Part shown: positions 1 through 11,622 of the stretch, in pieces
How the letters are laid out: every line of letters starts with the position of its first letter
Position numbering within the stretch: the first letter of the stretch is position 1
Source of the DNA: Oreohelix idahoensis
Taxonomy: Eukaryota; Mollusca; Gastropoda; Stylommatophora; Oreohelicidae
NCBI GenBank assembly: GCA_024509875.1
Contig: JAMPIV010018778.1
Coordinates: 1-64,000 of the forward strand
Length of the DNA: 64,000 bases
Direction: 5' to 3'
Made by a program: the position numbers and the translations under genes
Notes under the pieces: generated by a model
Seen by the model: the letters and a program-made list of their open reading frames with translations, nothing else
What the model was told of the DNA's origin: nothing
Database searches by the model: none

Positions 1-2452
1 AATTCTCTTTTATTCTCGATATAGTTTATCAGTCGTACAGTCCCATTTTACAAGAGACTTATGCGAAATCGTTTGGATTTTTTGGAGAAAGGCCCACTAG
101 CCATATATGTAAAGTTATTCACAACGGGTGAAAAGGAAGGTTTCAAAAGCTCGCGCCACAATGTGTGTCTTATCCTGCAGTGCGATGGGGATCGTAAGGC
201 GCCCAAAAACAATATAAATTCGGTACAACCAACTAGAACAATTCTTGTCCTTACTGATTTAAATATAATTATTTAAACTCACCCTCCCACCCCCATCAGA
301 TTACACCATCCAACCTTCTCAACCACACCAGAAATCTTTCTTGACCCGTGACCAGCAAAAACTAAACTCCAATCCGACAAACACCGCAAACAACTCAACC
401 TCTGAAGACTGTACGAATCCTCGCAACACAACAATCAACTTGCTAACCATCAAAAACTACCCAAACCTCCCCCTACAACGTTTCTTCAAAAATAACAACG
501 CAATTCACAGAGTGTTACCAGCACAGCGTTCGATTCACTCAAAATACCCCTTGCACTACTGATATCATATATTTACACCAATTACGCCACCAGTAAACAT
601 ACCAATTTATGAGTGTGTGTGTAATGCGCTTAAATAGCATTTCGATCATATGTTGAAGTAAACTCCTAGACACAAAAACATATCATCAATGCCATACCCG
701 AGAAAAACGCAATAAAAGCACTGCACATCGCCCTATATTAATTACCCCAGCTTTTAATTAAGATTAGACATCCAAGGCTATCCAACTCGTGGCGGATATT
801 GATTATGATACACATAACTGTAGATTCTGAAATCTTTACAATTATGTGTATCTCTCCAGTAATTCATAGGCTTGCTATAAAAGTGCTGTGAGAGTCAAAA
901 ACCTAAGCCCCCAGTTTAGCTCTACTCATCCTGACCCGTGTAACAACCTCAAGATGCATAGCCATCTTCCTCCAAGCATCAGCTCGAGTCATACTACAAA
1001 CAATGCACAGTTCAAACTCAAAACAAGCCAGTCATTTAGCTTATACTCGTTTTCAGGAGTTAGATTAATGCACAACGGACGCCCATACCCCTTCAACTCT
1101 TTCCCACCCACAGTCCAGTCCCGGGGACGTCCATTTACGACCCACCTCAAGCCTGTTCGTTCAACGCAGGAAGAATCTGCAGTCCATGCCTACCTACATA
1201 GACTAGGGATCCTCCAACCCAATAACCAATAAGTTAGCCCTTCTGTGATAAAGTCCTACTCCCGATGTCAAAAGTCTAACCCAATCTGCCCCCCACAATA
1301 AATGCCAGAATACCCATCCAAAACCATAGTGAACCCAGGTATGACAACCAAAAATATTGATACTCTTTATGTGATAATAAATAGAAATAAAATATTAATA
1401 TAATATTAATAATGTTGTTCAGATTATGGAAGTATTATAAAATATAGAATATTATAAAAAAATTTATATTAAAATATTTATAGAATAAAATTGTTATTAA
1501 AAGTATTGCCCTAAAAATAATTTAGATGGAAATATATTTATAATAAATAGTTATTATAGTTAATAATATATTAAATATATGATATATAATTATAATTATT
1601 AGAAAATTATAATGGAATAAATTAATAAAATAATAAGATAATAAAATAAATATATAAATATAAAATAATATTATATAAAACTATATAAAAATATAAAAGG
1701 TAAGTATATTAATAATATAATTGATATTTAAAATATAAAATGAAAATAACTCAATGGACTATAATCAGTGTACGGCAAATCTGTATGAACAATTTAATTC
1801 TACTTACTTCATCAATATCGTCATCAGTACCCTTGTAGGGTGTTGTCTCTCCTGTCCTGCAGTAGTGGTCAAATAGTGGTCAAACTCGAGTAAAGGGAAT
1901 GAGTTTTTACAAAAGTAGCAGCCGTCGCTCAAGATTACTCATAGCAGAAATTTAAATAGAAAGTTGGTGCTTCTGTTTCAGGGAGTCTCACAAGGATTTT
2001 TTCAAATGGCAAGTATAACAACTGAGTAATCTAAGTTTGTTATAAACTTTGTATTCTCCGCCCACTTCTGAGAGAAATATATGTCTGACTCGTATTGTGT
2101 GAACCTCATAGATAAAGGTGATTCAACGAAATATAACATTAAAAGCTCTCTCTCTAATATACTGTAAGGAGAGGCTGATGATCTAGTTTTTCATTACAAT
2201 TTACATATTTCTAAACTGTGATCAGATACTGTTAATGTATTCAGTTATTCTACTTTATAATGTTCCATTGCCCTTAAATTAATACTTTAAGTACGCAGGA
2301 GAATATCTGAATTACAGTAATAAACAATGAGCGAGAGGAAGAATAGAATGTAAAAAGAGACCGTGAGCCCCTACTCAACCCTTGGAAAATTAATTTCCTT
2401 CGAATCTGTCCGTCTATCAATCTACCTAGTCTGTCTGATTCTGCTCTTGCGC
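1..2452. other. No recognisable gene; A/C-rich block followed by AT-rich block
   Basis: I see no gene here. From about 280 to 1335 the plus strand is unusually rich in A and C, with very few G. From about 1366 to 1745 the sequence is almost pure A/T, low complexity, with no tandem period that I could define. Short open frames occur in the first 1.2 kb but show no recognisable motif and no conserved context. Confidence 0.5.
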
Positions 2453-2575
2453 TAGCGAAGGCAGAGACAGCGAGGATGGGAACTAGTTACCCCACCACAT
2501 AAAGCTGGACCTATCATTGTGAAGGCTTTAACAATTCACTCCCTACGGCAGTATCTGCTATGGGACTGAAAGCAG
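2453..2575 (+). repeat. 5'-truncated SINE, 3' part only
   Basis: The stretch reading GGCAGAGACAGCGAGGATGG, followed by GGGAACTAGTTACCCCACC and a tail with CACTCCCTACGGCAG and CTATGGGAC, matches the 3' half of the SINE at 26815-27062, with diverged positions. The tRNA-like head is missing. It is one of three copies in the window; the third is at 55003-55185 on the minus strand. Confidence 0.65.
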
Positions 2576-2879
2576 CTCACCTCTGGTCAAATCTCTGGCA
2601 TACACTGGAAAACATGTCGAGTCCCAAGTCATTCAATAGCAAACTGTTCGAATATTTCATGAGTTCTAGCCTGATCCTAGCCTGATTATGTCTCAGATTA
2701 TTGTCTAATTTACTGTTTGAAGGGTTTACATTTTGAATGTTTGTTTGTTTTAAATTTTATTATATTAAATTTGATTATGATTAGATATTGCAAATGTATG
2801 CTATTATATTACTTTTGTAATGATAAATGCCTAAATAATGCTTAAAGTAAATGTGAGGATGAAAGAATACAGTAAGCAC

Positions 2880-2881
<2 letters not shown>

Positions 2882-2947
<66 letters not shown>
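2882..2947. repeat. (GA)n microsatellite
   Basis: An uninterrupted GA dinucleotide run of about 33 units. The flanks are unique and carry no gene. Confidence 0.97.
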
Positions 2948-2950
<3 letters not shown>

Positions 2951-4284
2951 GGGTTGAATGTCAAACGGGCCTGCGTGCAAAATTCTTAACCCTTTGAAAA
3001 TAAACTTTGAGCGGAAGTAGTTATGCTGTCACATAATTTTTAGGGTCGCTTTCTTGTTCACTACGGCCGTATCCCGTGACAGTTGTTATACGGACTTTAT
3101 TACGGGCTTTTCAGTGGTCGGCACCTTTTTCTTTCTCTGCTATGTAACACATATTTCGTATTTTCAAATATTCTTACACTTTTCTCAGCAATAATTTGTC
3201 TTGTCTGTTTACATGACCATCCCTGCTGAAAGAGTAGACAAGTGATGCAATATTAACCGACAACCATGTTGGTTAATCTCGGGTGTGGCCAACATCAGAC
3301 TACAGATTAACACTAAAATCGCCGAGCGCAGTTGTTTAATCGCTGATAAGGCCAGGGTGCGTTTGTCGCCACCAAGAGGGTAATACGTTGAAAGTTTGAT
3401 AGCAACTACGGGAAGATAACTTATTTGTCAGCGCACAGGAATGACAAAATTGTTTCTTGCCCACCTTGAGGAAAAGTAAGATGTAAGTGTAGGCATTTGC
3501 AGAGAAGGAAATCGAATGTTTTATTGCCATATATGGGAGAGGCGACCTTTTGCATCACGCACATAATTTTAGGCGGAAATAATTTTGAAATTACCCCACC
3601 TAAATACACATGTTTGAAACGATTGGAGCATTGCTTAGCATCGTAACAAACAAATGTGGGGGAGGACAGGCAATATAACATGACCTTTTTGCAGTTTTAA
3701 AACACTGAAAATTCACTCGAGCCAAGAAGACCATCAGACTGCCAGAGTTAGAATCAGATTTCGTATATATCAGACCGGACATTGTGGAACATCTTGAAGG
3801 ACTTAAAGAGCCAAAAAAAACCATTTTAATAAGGACAATCGGGATCTGAGGAAACTGAAAACACGGAGTCACAGTGGGAATTCATTGTTAACATAACAAC
3901 ACCACAGAAACGTGTAAGAAGGCATCTGCTAGTGCCTTAACTTTATTCCTCTGAGCAAACAGTCTGTGGGCCAAGATTGGCGTAAGTTGTACATTTTACA
4001 TTCCATATTTTTCATTACTAACATGTGAACTAATATGTACATATTGCCATGTGAATATTAATATGTGAAAATTGCTAGTGGATATCCAAGTCATTTGAGG
4101 CTGGCAACTTCATCCATATAGAATTATAATTTCACGAACCACCACTGCAAGGGCTGGTGACTGCTTTATTGCTATTTTCTTAGAGAGAAATAAAAGTATA
4201 GGTAGTCCCAAGTTCCATATGGAGCAGGGAGGGAAAGATGAAAGAAATAATGTACATTCTAATTATAATATTTACAAATACAAA
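2948..4284. other. Non-coding stretch, nothing recognised
   Basis: Short overlapping minus-strand frames exist between about 3336 and 3872, but they have no motif and overlap one another in different frames, so I do not call them genes. No TIR, LTR or repeat was recognised. Confidence 0.4.
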
Positions 4285-4487
4285 CCAGTGTAAATGTTTA
4301 TGTAAACATATTCAATTTAAAATTAATGAAAGTTTTCAAGCTTTTCAACCAGTGCAGATGTAAATGAAAACATAATCAATCTATATTGTGAACATTTTTC
4401 AACCAGTGTAGATGTAACTGAAAAGATATTCAATCTTTATTGTGAACATTTTTCACCTAGTGTGGATGTAAATGTCAACATATTCTA
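4285..4487. repeat. Degenerate minisatellite, about 54-64 bp unit, four units
   Basis: Four diverged units begin at 4285, 4349, 4403 and 4457. Each starts with a form of CCAGTGTAGATGTAAATG followed by an AACATATTCAA-like segment and a TTGTGAACATTTTTC-like segment. Spacing is 64, 54 and 54 bp. Confidence 0.75.
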
Positions 4488-5433
4488 TTTATCCTATTAA
4501 CCTTTTCATTTGAATATAAAGTTAGTATAAAGCTATTAAATTTAAATGTAAAGAAAGTTTTCTCTTGAGGGATTAAGCTTAATTCTCATCGAGGGTAAAT
4601 AATGAAGTAGATGGGATAGTGGAATAGGAAGATGGGGACATATAAGTATATGTAGGGAAACTTAATACTCAAAGGGTGTTCGTTTCTCTTCTTTTACCAT
4701 ACTAGTTTGTGGTACCAGCTAATGGTACTAATCTCTGGAACCAAGTGAGGGTAGAAGTGGACTGACGTCGAACTAGACACCATCATCAGAGAGTCTTAGA
4801 GATGCGGGACCAGCTTGCAATTACTCCCTGGTCTTACTTGGAACGTGGTGCGCCTTCAATCTTGACCAGAGACGCGAGAACTCTAGTGACCTATATGCAT
4901 AGAACCAAAAAAAACCCAGAGGGAGAATAAACTACCATTTGCAGCTAAATCAAACCTAAAAGCTACCAAGTGACCTCTTATACAAAACACCCTACCATCA
5001 CACGGTGATGAGTATTTTCTGTTAAAGATTATTCAATTTTTTAAATTGTTAAAACTTAGTTGATTTTTAAATTTGTCATTTGTAAATATACAAATTTAAC
5101 GTCCATTTAACCATTTTGAATGTACTGCATGTTTGTCTCAGTCAGTTTACTAAATACACTCTAAACAGAGCTATACCATAATAAGAAGAATTCCACTGAG
5201 TAAATCAGGGTGGGGGCTTGAACGAGCTGATATTAATAATTGCTTAATTCTTCATAAAAGGCGGCGGATCAGATATAAATTAACAATTGCCCTTCTAAAC
5301 GCAGCATTGTTCTTGACTTCTGAAATATCTTATGAACACTCCCTTGAGATAGAAGCATCATTATCCTTCTATCTACAACTCTGCCAAGAGTAATCTTGTG
5401 CGAAGGTAGACATCTTTGAAGACCCATATTATA
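4488..5433. other. Non-coding stretch, nothing recognised
   Basis: No ORF with recognisable motifs, and no clear repeat. It ends at the TA target site of the mariner element. Confidence 0.4.
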
Positions 5434-5435
5434 TA

Positions 5436-6757
5436 CAAGGGGATTGACATAAGTCTTGGGCCTGACCATGAAGGACATCTCACAGAGAGCTGAAATTTTG
5501 AATGGTGTTTATTCCTTTTCAATATAGCCACCGTCTGAATTGACACACTTCTGCCATCTCTGCTTGACCTTGAAAAGACCTTGGGAGTAAAACACCCTAT
5601 TTTTCAAACTAAACCAGTCATCACATGCCAGTATAACTTCTTCATCACTGTCAAAATGATTTCCTTTTAGCTGTTTTTTTTAAGATTTGGGAATAAAAAA
5701 AGTCTGATGGCGGCAAATCTGGAGAATATGGTGAGTGTGGAAGAATTTCAATATTCAAATTGTTGGCTGCTAGCTGCACAAGTCGTGCTTTGTGAGAGGG
5801 CGCGTTGTCTTGAAGTAAAGGAAGATTTTGAGTGCGCGTTATCCCTCGTTTCCTGGTCACAACCTTTCTTAGTTTGGTGAGAAGATCTGCATAGTACTGT
5901 CCATTAACTGTGTTGCCACGATGCAGATAATCTTTCAAAAGGACACATTTGCCGTCCCAAAAAACAGTCAGCATCACTTTTCCTGCAGATTTCTGCGCTC
6001 TCGGCATGACAGGTGTTGGCGAGCTCGGGGTTTTCCCATTGCATGCTGGCAATTTTGGATTCGGGGTCATAATGGTGTACCCAAGTCTCATCTACTGTCA
6101 CCATGGTCTCCAAAAAATTTTTTGACTGACACTTTTTGAGAAACTGTTGACAGCAATTTACCCTTGTTTGCTTCTGTTCACGTGTCAACAGTCGCGGAAC
6201 CCAGCGTGCACACACTTTTCTCATGTTCAGTCTGTTGTGTAAAATTCTATAAACTGTTCTTTCATTCAGTTTTACTCTACTAGCTATCTCCACAATTGTC
6301 ATTTTTCGATCCTGGTCAATGATTTTCGTCACTCTTGTTGCATTTTCATCGTTGCACTCTGAGGCTGGTCTACCAGATCTTGGCAGATCAGCAACATTCG
6401 AGCGGCCGCACTTAAACTGTTGACACCAGTTTTTTACCGAAGTATATGAAGGACAAGAATCACGAAACACTGGTTCCATTTCTCTGTGTATTTCTGTAGG
6501 TGTTTTTCCCTGAAACATCAGAAATTTTATCACAGCTCTGGTCTCCTTCTTTTCCATTGTTTTGTCAAATCTTTGGAGCAGCAGATCCAGTCAATAGGGT
6601 ACATTGCGCCGTGCACCGTAGCGGGAAAACCCATTGAAGAAATAAACGCGTACTTCACACATTCAGTGCAAATATGATGAACTATAAATGTGCCAAGTTT
6701 CATCTTCCTCCTGTGACCCCTTCATGGTCAGGCCTAAGACTTATGTCAATCCCCTTG
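5436..6757 (-). mobile_element. mariner-type DNA transposon, complete but inactivated
   Basis: The ends are inverted repeats. The left end begins CAAGGGGATTGACATAAGTC and the right end is its reverse complement, with one or two mismatches over about 35 bp. The element is flanked by TA on both sides (5434-5435 and 6758-6759), the expected target duplication. Its length of 1,322 bp is typical of mariner. The single gene inside is a transposase read on the minus strand and broken by two frameshifts. Confidence 0.93.
5510..6557 (-). pseudogene. mariner transposase, two frameshifts
   Basis: This would be the cut-and-paste transposase of the surrounding element, acting on its TIRs in the nucleus. 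The first segment (from the ATG at 6557) carries the N-terminal helix-turn-helix region, the linker WVPRLL near residue 119 and the first catalytic aspartate, D156 in VTVDETWVHHYDPE. After a frame change in the G run at 6027-6030, the second frame supplies QDNAPSH and YSPDLPPSDFF, whose aspartates are 35 residues apart, giving the mariner DD34D signature. A second single-base shift in the homopolymer near 5693-5701 moves the C-terminus to another frame, which then runs to a stop near 5510. All catalytic residues remain, but no single frame can make the protein. Recognition as mariner is firm; the subfamily is not assigned. Confidence 0.93.
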
Positions 6758-7132
6758 TACTTTTGAGTTTTGGCCACAGTTGGACCACTACTGCAAAGCA
6801 GGGAGGCAATTCCGTGACATTCGCATTCTAGTGTGGAGATGGACGGCTTAACACGTCTATGGCTGGCGTCTCAAGGTGGCACTGATCCCCGTCTTTGCTA
6901 AACGCCGACAGCCACAATGGAAAGAATACAGGTCAGGAAGGTGCCAAGCCGGTAGAAAACCTGATGTCAATCCGAGAATAAAATAACACAGCCCTACAAA
7001 AAAAAACTTTTTTTTGGTGCCAAACATTTTACTCTTGATTGTACATAAATGAGGTCTGCTCAATCCAAATATCACATTTACTTGTCTGTAGCAGCTCTAG
7101 TTTTTGATATACAGACATTTTTGCATTTCATT

Positions 7133-7222
7133 AATACAGGGTGACCCAAAAAAAACCGGGCCCGCGCGCGCACTTATTGTGCGCGTGCGGGCCCGTTTTT
7201 TTTTTTTTGTGGTCACCCTATA
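7133..7222. repeat. GC-rich perfect-stem hairpin, MITE-like
   Basis: AGGGTGACC at the left end and GGTCACCCT at the right end enclose an A-run/T-run pair and a GC-rich palindrome (CGGGCCCGCGCGCGCAC against GTGCGCGTGCGGGCCCG) separated by a few loop bases. TA dinucleotides flank it. It may be a very short mariner/Tc1-like MITE inserted inside the larger candidate element, or a transcribed hairpin. Confidence 0.6.
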
Positions 7223-7412
7223 TTATTACAATATTTTCTATATAAGGCTATGTAAAAAAAAACTATTGCTGTCTAGTCCTTTACAAAAGAAAACTGCTTG
7301 TTTACTCTCAGTTTCAGTTTTCCAAGAATCTTCCCAGAATTGCCTTTTTTAGATTTTAAGCCACTGCATGCATGTTAGTATGCTACTTATTGTATTACAC
7401 TTCTAACAGAGA

Positions 7413-9107
7413 ATGGCATCATCTTCAAGAAGAGCATGTTTTCTTTCACCGCATTTATTTTGTTATATTTGTGGAGAGTACACTTTCAAAGAAGAACATA
7501 GGAAGCATCTTACTGTTTTTGTGAAAAAGGTATACTTTGCTTACTTTAAAGTAAAACTAGGTGACCAGGACAAGTCTTGGGCTCTTCATATTGTTTGCAA
7601 AACATGTGTTGAACACCTGCGACAGTGGACTTGTGGGAAAAGAAATGTTTAAAATTTGGAATTCCAATGGTTTGGAGAGAGCCCAAGAACCGCTATGATG
7701 ACTGTTATTTCTGTGTTGTGAATATTATGGGAATTAATGGAAAAAATCACAAAAAGTGGAAATATCCAGATTTAGATTCTGCTAGGCGACCTGTTCCACA
7801 CGGAGATGACATACCAATTCCAACTTTCAGTCAGATTTCGGATTCCCTGCTAGAAGATGAGACAGCAGTGGCATGTGGAACGAGAAGTGACAGTGATAGT
7901 GATTTCGAAGATGATTTTTCAGATGCTCAACGCTTCGACCAGCTTAAACTAAATGATCTAATCCGAGATCTATATCTCTCCAAGGAATCTTCAGAACTTT
8001 TGGCTTCAAGATTGAAAGAAAAAAAATTACTGACTGCTGAAACAAAGGTTACATTTTATCGCAGCAGAGAGCAAGGTTTTATTCCATTCTTTTGTAAAGA
8101 AAACAACCTTGTGTGTTGTACTAATGTAGGAGGTCTTGTTAACAAAATGGGTGTAAGTTATACACCAGATGAGTGGCGACTTTTTATTGACAGCTCTAAA
8201 AGAAGTTTGAAGGGTGTTCTCTTACACAATGGTAACAAATATGGCTCAATTCCAATTGCTCATTCTACTACAATGAAGGAGGAGTATGCTACAATAAGCA
8301 CAGTTCTGGAAAAATTGAAGTATTTAGAACATAACTGGATGGTTTGTGTAGATCTTAACATGATGAACTTCTTGCTTGGCCAGCAAATGGGATTCACCAA
8401 ATATCCATGCTTTATATGTTTGTGGGATAGCAGGGCAAAAGATATGCACTGGACAAAGAAACAGTGGCCGTTGATGGATGAATTTAAAGTTGGAGAAAAA
8501 AATATTGTCAATAAGCCTCTCATTGATCGAAAAAGAGTTCTACTGCCACCATTACATATAAAGCTTGGCTTGATGAAGCAATTTGTTAAGGCACTGAACA
8601 AAGATGGTACCTGTTTTAATTACTTATGCAGAAAGTTTCCAGAATTGAGCATAGACAAATTTAAAGCTGGAATTTTTGATGGACCTCAAATTAGAAAGTT
8701 AATAAGCGATCCAAATTTTATTGATTCCATGAACAAAACAGAGTCCACAGCCTGGTCATCATTTGTTTTAGTTGTGCAAAACTTTCTGGGTAACTTTAAA
8801 GCAGACAATTATTCTGAATTACAGTAGTTGGAAACATGCTGTCGAGTTTTTGTGAACTTGGATGCAACATGAGCATAAAATTGCACACCTCCATAACAAT
8901 TTACATTTATTTCCGGAGAATCTTGGCGACTTTAGTGAGGAGCAAGGTGAAAGATTTCACCACGATATAAAAACAATGGAAGAGAGATACCAGGGACTTT
9001 GGGATGCCCACATGATGGCAGATTACTGTTGGACCCTTAAGCGTTACTGTCCGGGCATATCACACTCCAGGAAGTCCTCGAAAAGACCCTTTTTGTGTGT
9101 TGACTAA
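7413..9107 (+). pseudogene. Conserved protein of unknown function, transposase-like, three frameshifts
   Basis: The coding signal is spread over four frames. 7413-7640 holds a Cys-rich N-terminus (FCYICGEYTF, then IVCKTCVEHLRQW). About 7640-8820 is the long central part with an acidic patch (SDSDSDFEDDFSD). 8836-8870 is a short piece (MLSSFCELGCNMSIK), and about 8880-9107 is a C-terminus with GDFSEEQGERFHHDIKTMEE. I recognise this from general knowledge as a protein recurring in repetitive form in animal genomes without an assigned function. The acidic residues in LFIDSSKRSLK, MVCVDLNMMNFLLGQQ and EEQGERFHHD, together with CFICLWDSRAKDMHW between the second and third, resemble the spacing of DDE transposases with a C/DxxH motif; this is inference. 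It ends near PGISHSRKSSKRP. It is clearly not translatable as one protein now. Confidence 0.75.
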
Positions 9108-9362
9108 ACAAGTGCTAGTGATAAAGTTTTATTACATTTTTGGTAATATATGCACAGTAATTACATATAATATGAATGCAGACTAAAGTCAAAATGCCAC
9201 TGATAGCACCTAACTCTAGGATTGTACATAAAAATTGCCCTACTAATATGGTCATTCTTAGTTATCTCAAAAACTAGAGCTGATAGAAAAAATCTGATTA
9301 CATTTTTGGAATCAACAACCCAAAATTACCCAAGAACAGCTATAAAATTTAAGGCACCAAAA

Positions 9363-9797
9363 TGTGTGTATACCAGTGTAATCATCGGTAGATGAAGGCG
9401 TGGAGTAAGATAATTACCGGTAAATAATGTCCGAGATGAGAGTGTAGCATCAGAATAGAAAGAAAAAATTAATCGGATGAATGTCATCTTGTGACAATAA
9501 TTTAGTTTCCCAACGAGCAAAGGCCTTTAATAAACTAGTACTAGGTCAACCTGTCCTATGACATTAACTCCAGATATTTCTGTCTTCTTTATTTCTGTTA
9601 TATCTATCTCCAGAACATGGGAAATGCTATAAGGTTTAACATAAGAACAATGGAAATGAATCGGGTATATAAGCCTAGGGTTAATTCATTCCGACCACTG
9701 CTTTCAATGGCCCACAGGACGTGCCAGATCCACCCGTTGTTACATCATATGATCTCTTGTTGATTCGTCTTGTGCATCATTCTCAGACTTGTGCTTG
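9363..9797. other. Non-coding stretch, nothing recognised
   Basis: No ORF with motifs and no repeat boundary until the target duplication of the Penelope-like element at 9798. Confidence 0.4.
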
Positions 9798-9811
9798 AAT
9801 ACCACTGAAGG
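9798..9811. repeat. Target-site duplication of the Penelope-like element, left copy
   Basis: AATACCACTGAAGG occurs here and again at 12682-12695, exactly outside both ends of the Penelope-like unit. A 14-bp duplication fits the variable-length duplications of Penelope-like elements. Confidence 0.85.
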
Positions 9812-10835
9812 AATGGATGGGTTTGAAAAAAAATCGAAAAAAGGTGATTCGTCTTACGAGGACAAAAGACAAAGAAAATAGTCTACGTTACGGCCACAAG
9901 GCCTTCGTCAGGAAAGGAAAGAAAGTGAAGGCTAGATAGGACACATAAAAAACTTAATAAAATAATCAAATAAAAACTGGGTACTTCCCTGAAGGTAAGA
10001 ACCGAAATTCGCTGTCTGTTTACGAGCGCGTGGCTGAACAGAAAGCGACTTCCGCTCCCGGGTGTACACAATACATACTGAAAAACTAAAAAACGAAACC
10101 GGACAATAAACTACCCAACGGGATAAAAGTGGGGACTGGAAATAGAAGAGGACAGAATGAGTGGGAGATAAATAAATATGAAATAAAAAGATGTATATGG
10201 CATACAAATAGAAGAATAGGATAAGAGTGGAAAGAGTCAAATAGAGCAAGAGAGGAAAGGGTGACCTCAGACAAAGGTGTGAAAAGTGTTGAGACCGGCT
10301 GGTTTTAGACACCCCATGCGGTGTATAAGACGGTTCTCAAGCTGTTCTCGGCTGGCAGTGTCAGAGGAGCAGGATCGGATCGCTGTGACCTGGATGTCGA
10401 TGGGACCATGGTGGTCAGGACCATTGAAGTGTATGGCAACTGGTGTGGACTTTTGCTGAGCGATGTCATTTAAGTGCTGGCTGAATCTGTCCCCAAGTCG
10501 TTTTCCTGTTTGGCCAATATAGGTTTTGCAGCAACGTTTACATATGATAGTATAAATGACATTGCGCGATTCACACGTGAAGCTACTAGTGATGGTGTAC
10601 GTAGCCTTAGGAAAGGACACCTTCTGGGTTGAGATGACATACTTGCACGTGTTGCATCGTGTCCGACCACAGGGTAGTGTGCCAAAGTGAGTGGCATTCT
10701 CCTTTGGGAGACGGCTGTGAACAAGAAGATCCTTCAAGTTCTTGTCACGTCTATATGCCACCAATGGTGCTTCACTGAATACTTCTTGGGTCACAGGCTC
10801 TGCTTGGAGGATAGGGAGGTGGCGGAAAAGGATCT
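9812..10835. repeat. Inverted repeat, left arm (1,024 bp)
   Basis: Reverse complement of 11620-12643. The encoded 175-residue segment is identical in both arms. The only differences I found by eye are homopolymer lengths: 8 A against 7 T near 9826-9833 and 6 A against 7 T near 10088-10093, which cancel in total length. Such identity points to simultaneous origin or recent conversion. Confidence 0.95.
9905..9930 (-). ncRNA. Hammerhead-like core motif, left arm (damaged)
   Basis: On the minus strand the arm carries CTGACGA, then AGGCC-TTGT-GGCC able to pair as stem II, then GTAAC where a hammerhead core has GAAAC. Penelope-like elements are known to carry hammerhead ribozymes near their ends. 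The A-to-T change would probably abolish cleavage. Stems I and III were not resolved. The true 3' boundary on this strand lies at about 9889-9890, so the interval given is approximate. Confidence 0.35.
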
Positions 10836-10868
10836 GTTTGACAGTAGTACTGTGAGGGTGATGGGTTA
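10267..10868 (-). CDS. Penelope-like RT C-terminus plus GIY-YIG endonuclease, left arm
   Basis: This is the DNA-cleaving domain that Penelope-like retroelements use to nick the target. Upstream of it on the same frame lies the linker of the RT thumb (DRVKLILTHHPHSTTVK). Within the last 175 codons there is a cysteine cluster CGRTRCNTC (residues 42-50), the GIY-like VIYTII at about 79-84, YIG at 92-94, the conserved Arg of GDRFSQH near 103, and an acidic residue in SREQLENR near 150. These match the order of the Penelope GIY-YIG domain. It is not in frame with the RT fragment upstream because of the deletion near 10900. The frame itself has no stop, so the domain may be intact, but it lacks its natural start. 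Confidence 0.85.
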
Positions 10869-11619
10869 AGATTAATTTGACTCTATCCGAAGTGGATTTA
10901 TGGTGGGACCCATCTTCGTTCCCATGGCAACACCACTGATTTGGTCAAAAAATTGACCATTGAATTCAAAGGAATTCAGTTTAAGGACCAGTTCAGCAAG
11001 ACGGAGAAGAGTGTCAGTGGATATAGAAGGGCAAGTGCGCTGGTCCAGAAAAAACCGAAGAGCTCGGAGACCATCAGAGTGGGGAATAGAGGTATACAGA
11101 GAGCAGACGTCTAGCAAGAAAAGACGGTAGGAGCGGTCTACTGGGAGTCGGATAGAGGAGAAAGTAGTAAGAGCGTGATTGGTGTCTTTGATGAAGGAGG
11201 GAAGACTCTCAACGATAGGCTGGAAAATGCTATCGAGGAAGTCAGAAATGTGTTCAGTAGGACAAGAACAGGCTGAGACAATAGGTCTTCCAGGGTTTTC
11301 GATCTTGTGAATTTTGGGGAGCATGTAGAATACAGGCTTGCCCAAAGAGCTGTCATGAATCCTAAGACGAGATGCCCTAGGAGGAAGATCATTACTAGTG
11401 ATAAGCTGTTTAATGGTGTTGTGTACAATGCGATTGTTAGAGACAGTCGCATCGCTGGTCCTAGACCTGTAAAAAGAGCCATTGGTCAACTGGTTTTTAC
11501 CTTCACTTAGGTACAAGTCTTTCTGCCAGACGACAATGGCTCCTCCCTTGTCAGCCGGTTTGATGACAATGTCGTCTCTACGGCGAAGAAGGGAGAGAGC
11601 ACTAGACTCTGCCGAAGTG
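10869..11619 (-). pseudogene. Penelope-like reverse transcriptase fragment lacking motif C
   Basis: This fragment would copy element RNA into DNA. Visible motifs are KPADKGGAIVV, VFYMLPKIHK, RPIVSACSCPTE, the motif A segment LLDVCSLYTSIPH and the motif B segment GVAMGTKMGP. The frame then leaves the family and stops (NPLRIESN). The YxDD box and the rest of the palm are absent, so a deletion of several hundred bases lies near 10895-10905. The 5' part is cut at 11619/11620, where the right inverted arm begins; upstream residues in the same frame are only the antisense of that arm. It cannot encode an active polymerase. Confidence 0.9.
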
Positions 11620-11622
11620 AGA

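Larger units (their letters stand above)
7012..9362 (+). mobile_element. Candidate DNA transposon with about 96-bp terminal inverted repeats
   Basis: Bases 7012-7107 and 9267-9362 form an imperfect inverted repeat. The outer 10 bp (TTTTGGTGCC) and inner 16 bp (CAGCTCTAGTTTTTGA) are identical, and both arms are exactly 96 bp long without a gap; by eye 63 of 96 positions match. Between the arms lies one broken conserved ORF and, near the left arm, a short hairpin. I could not see a convincing target-site duplication because the left flank is an A/T homopolymer. Calling it a transposon is inference from TIR geometry plus a single internal gene. Confidence 0.55.
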
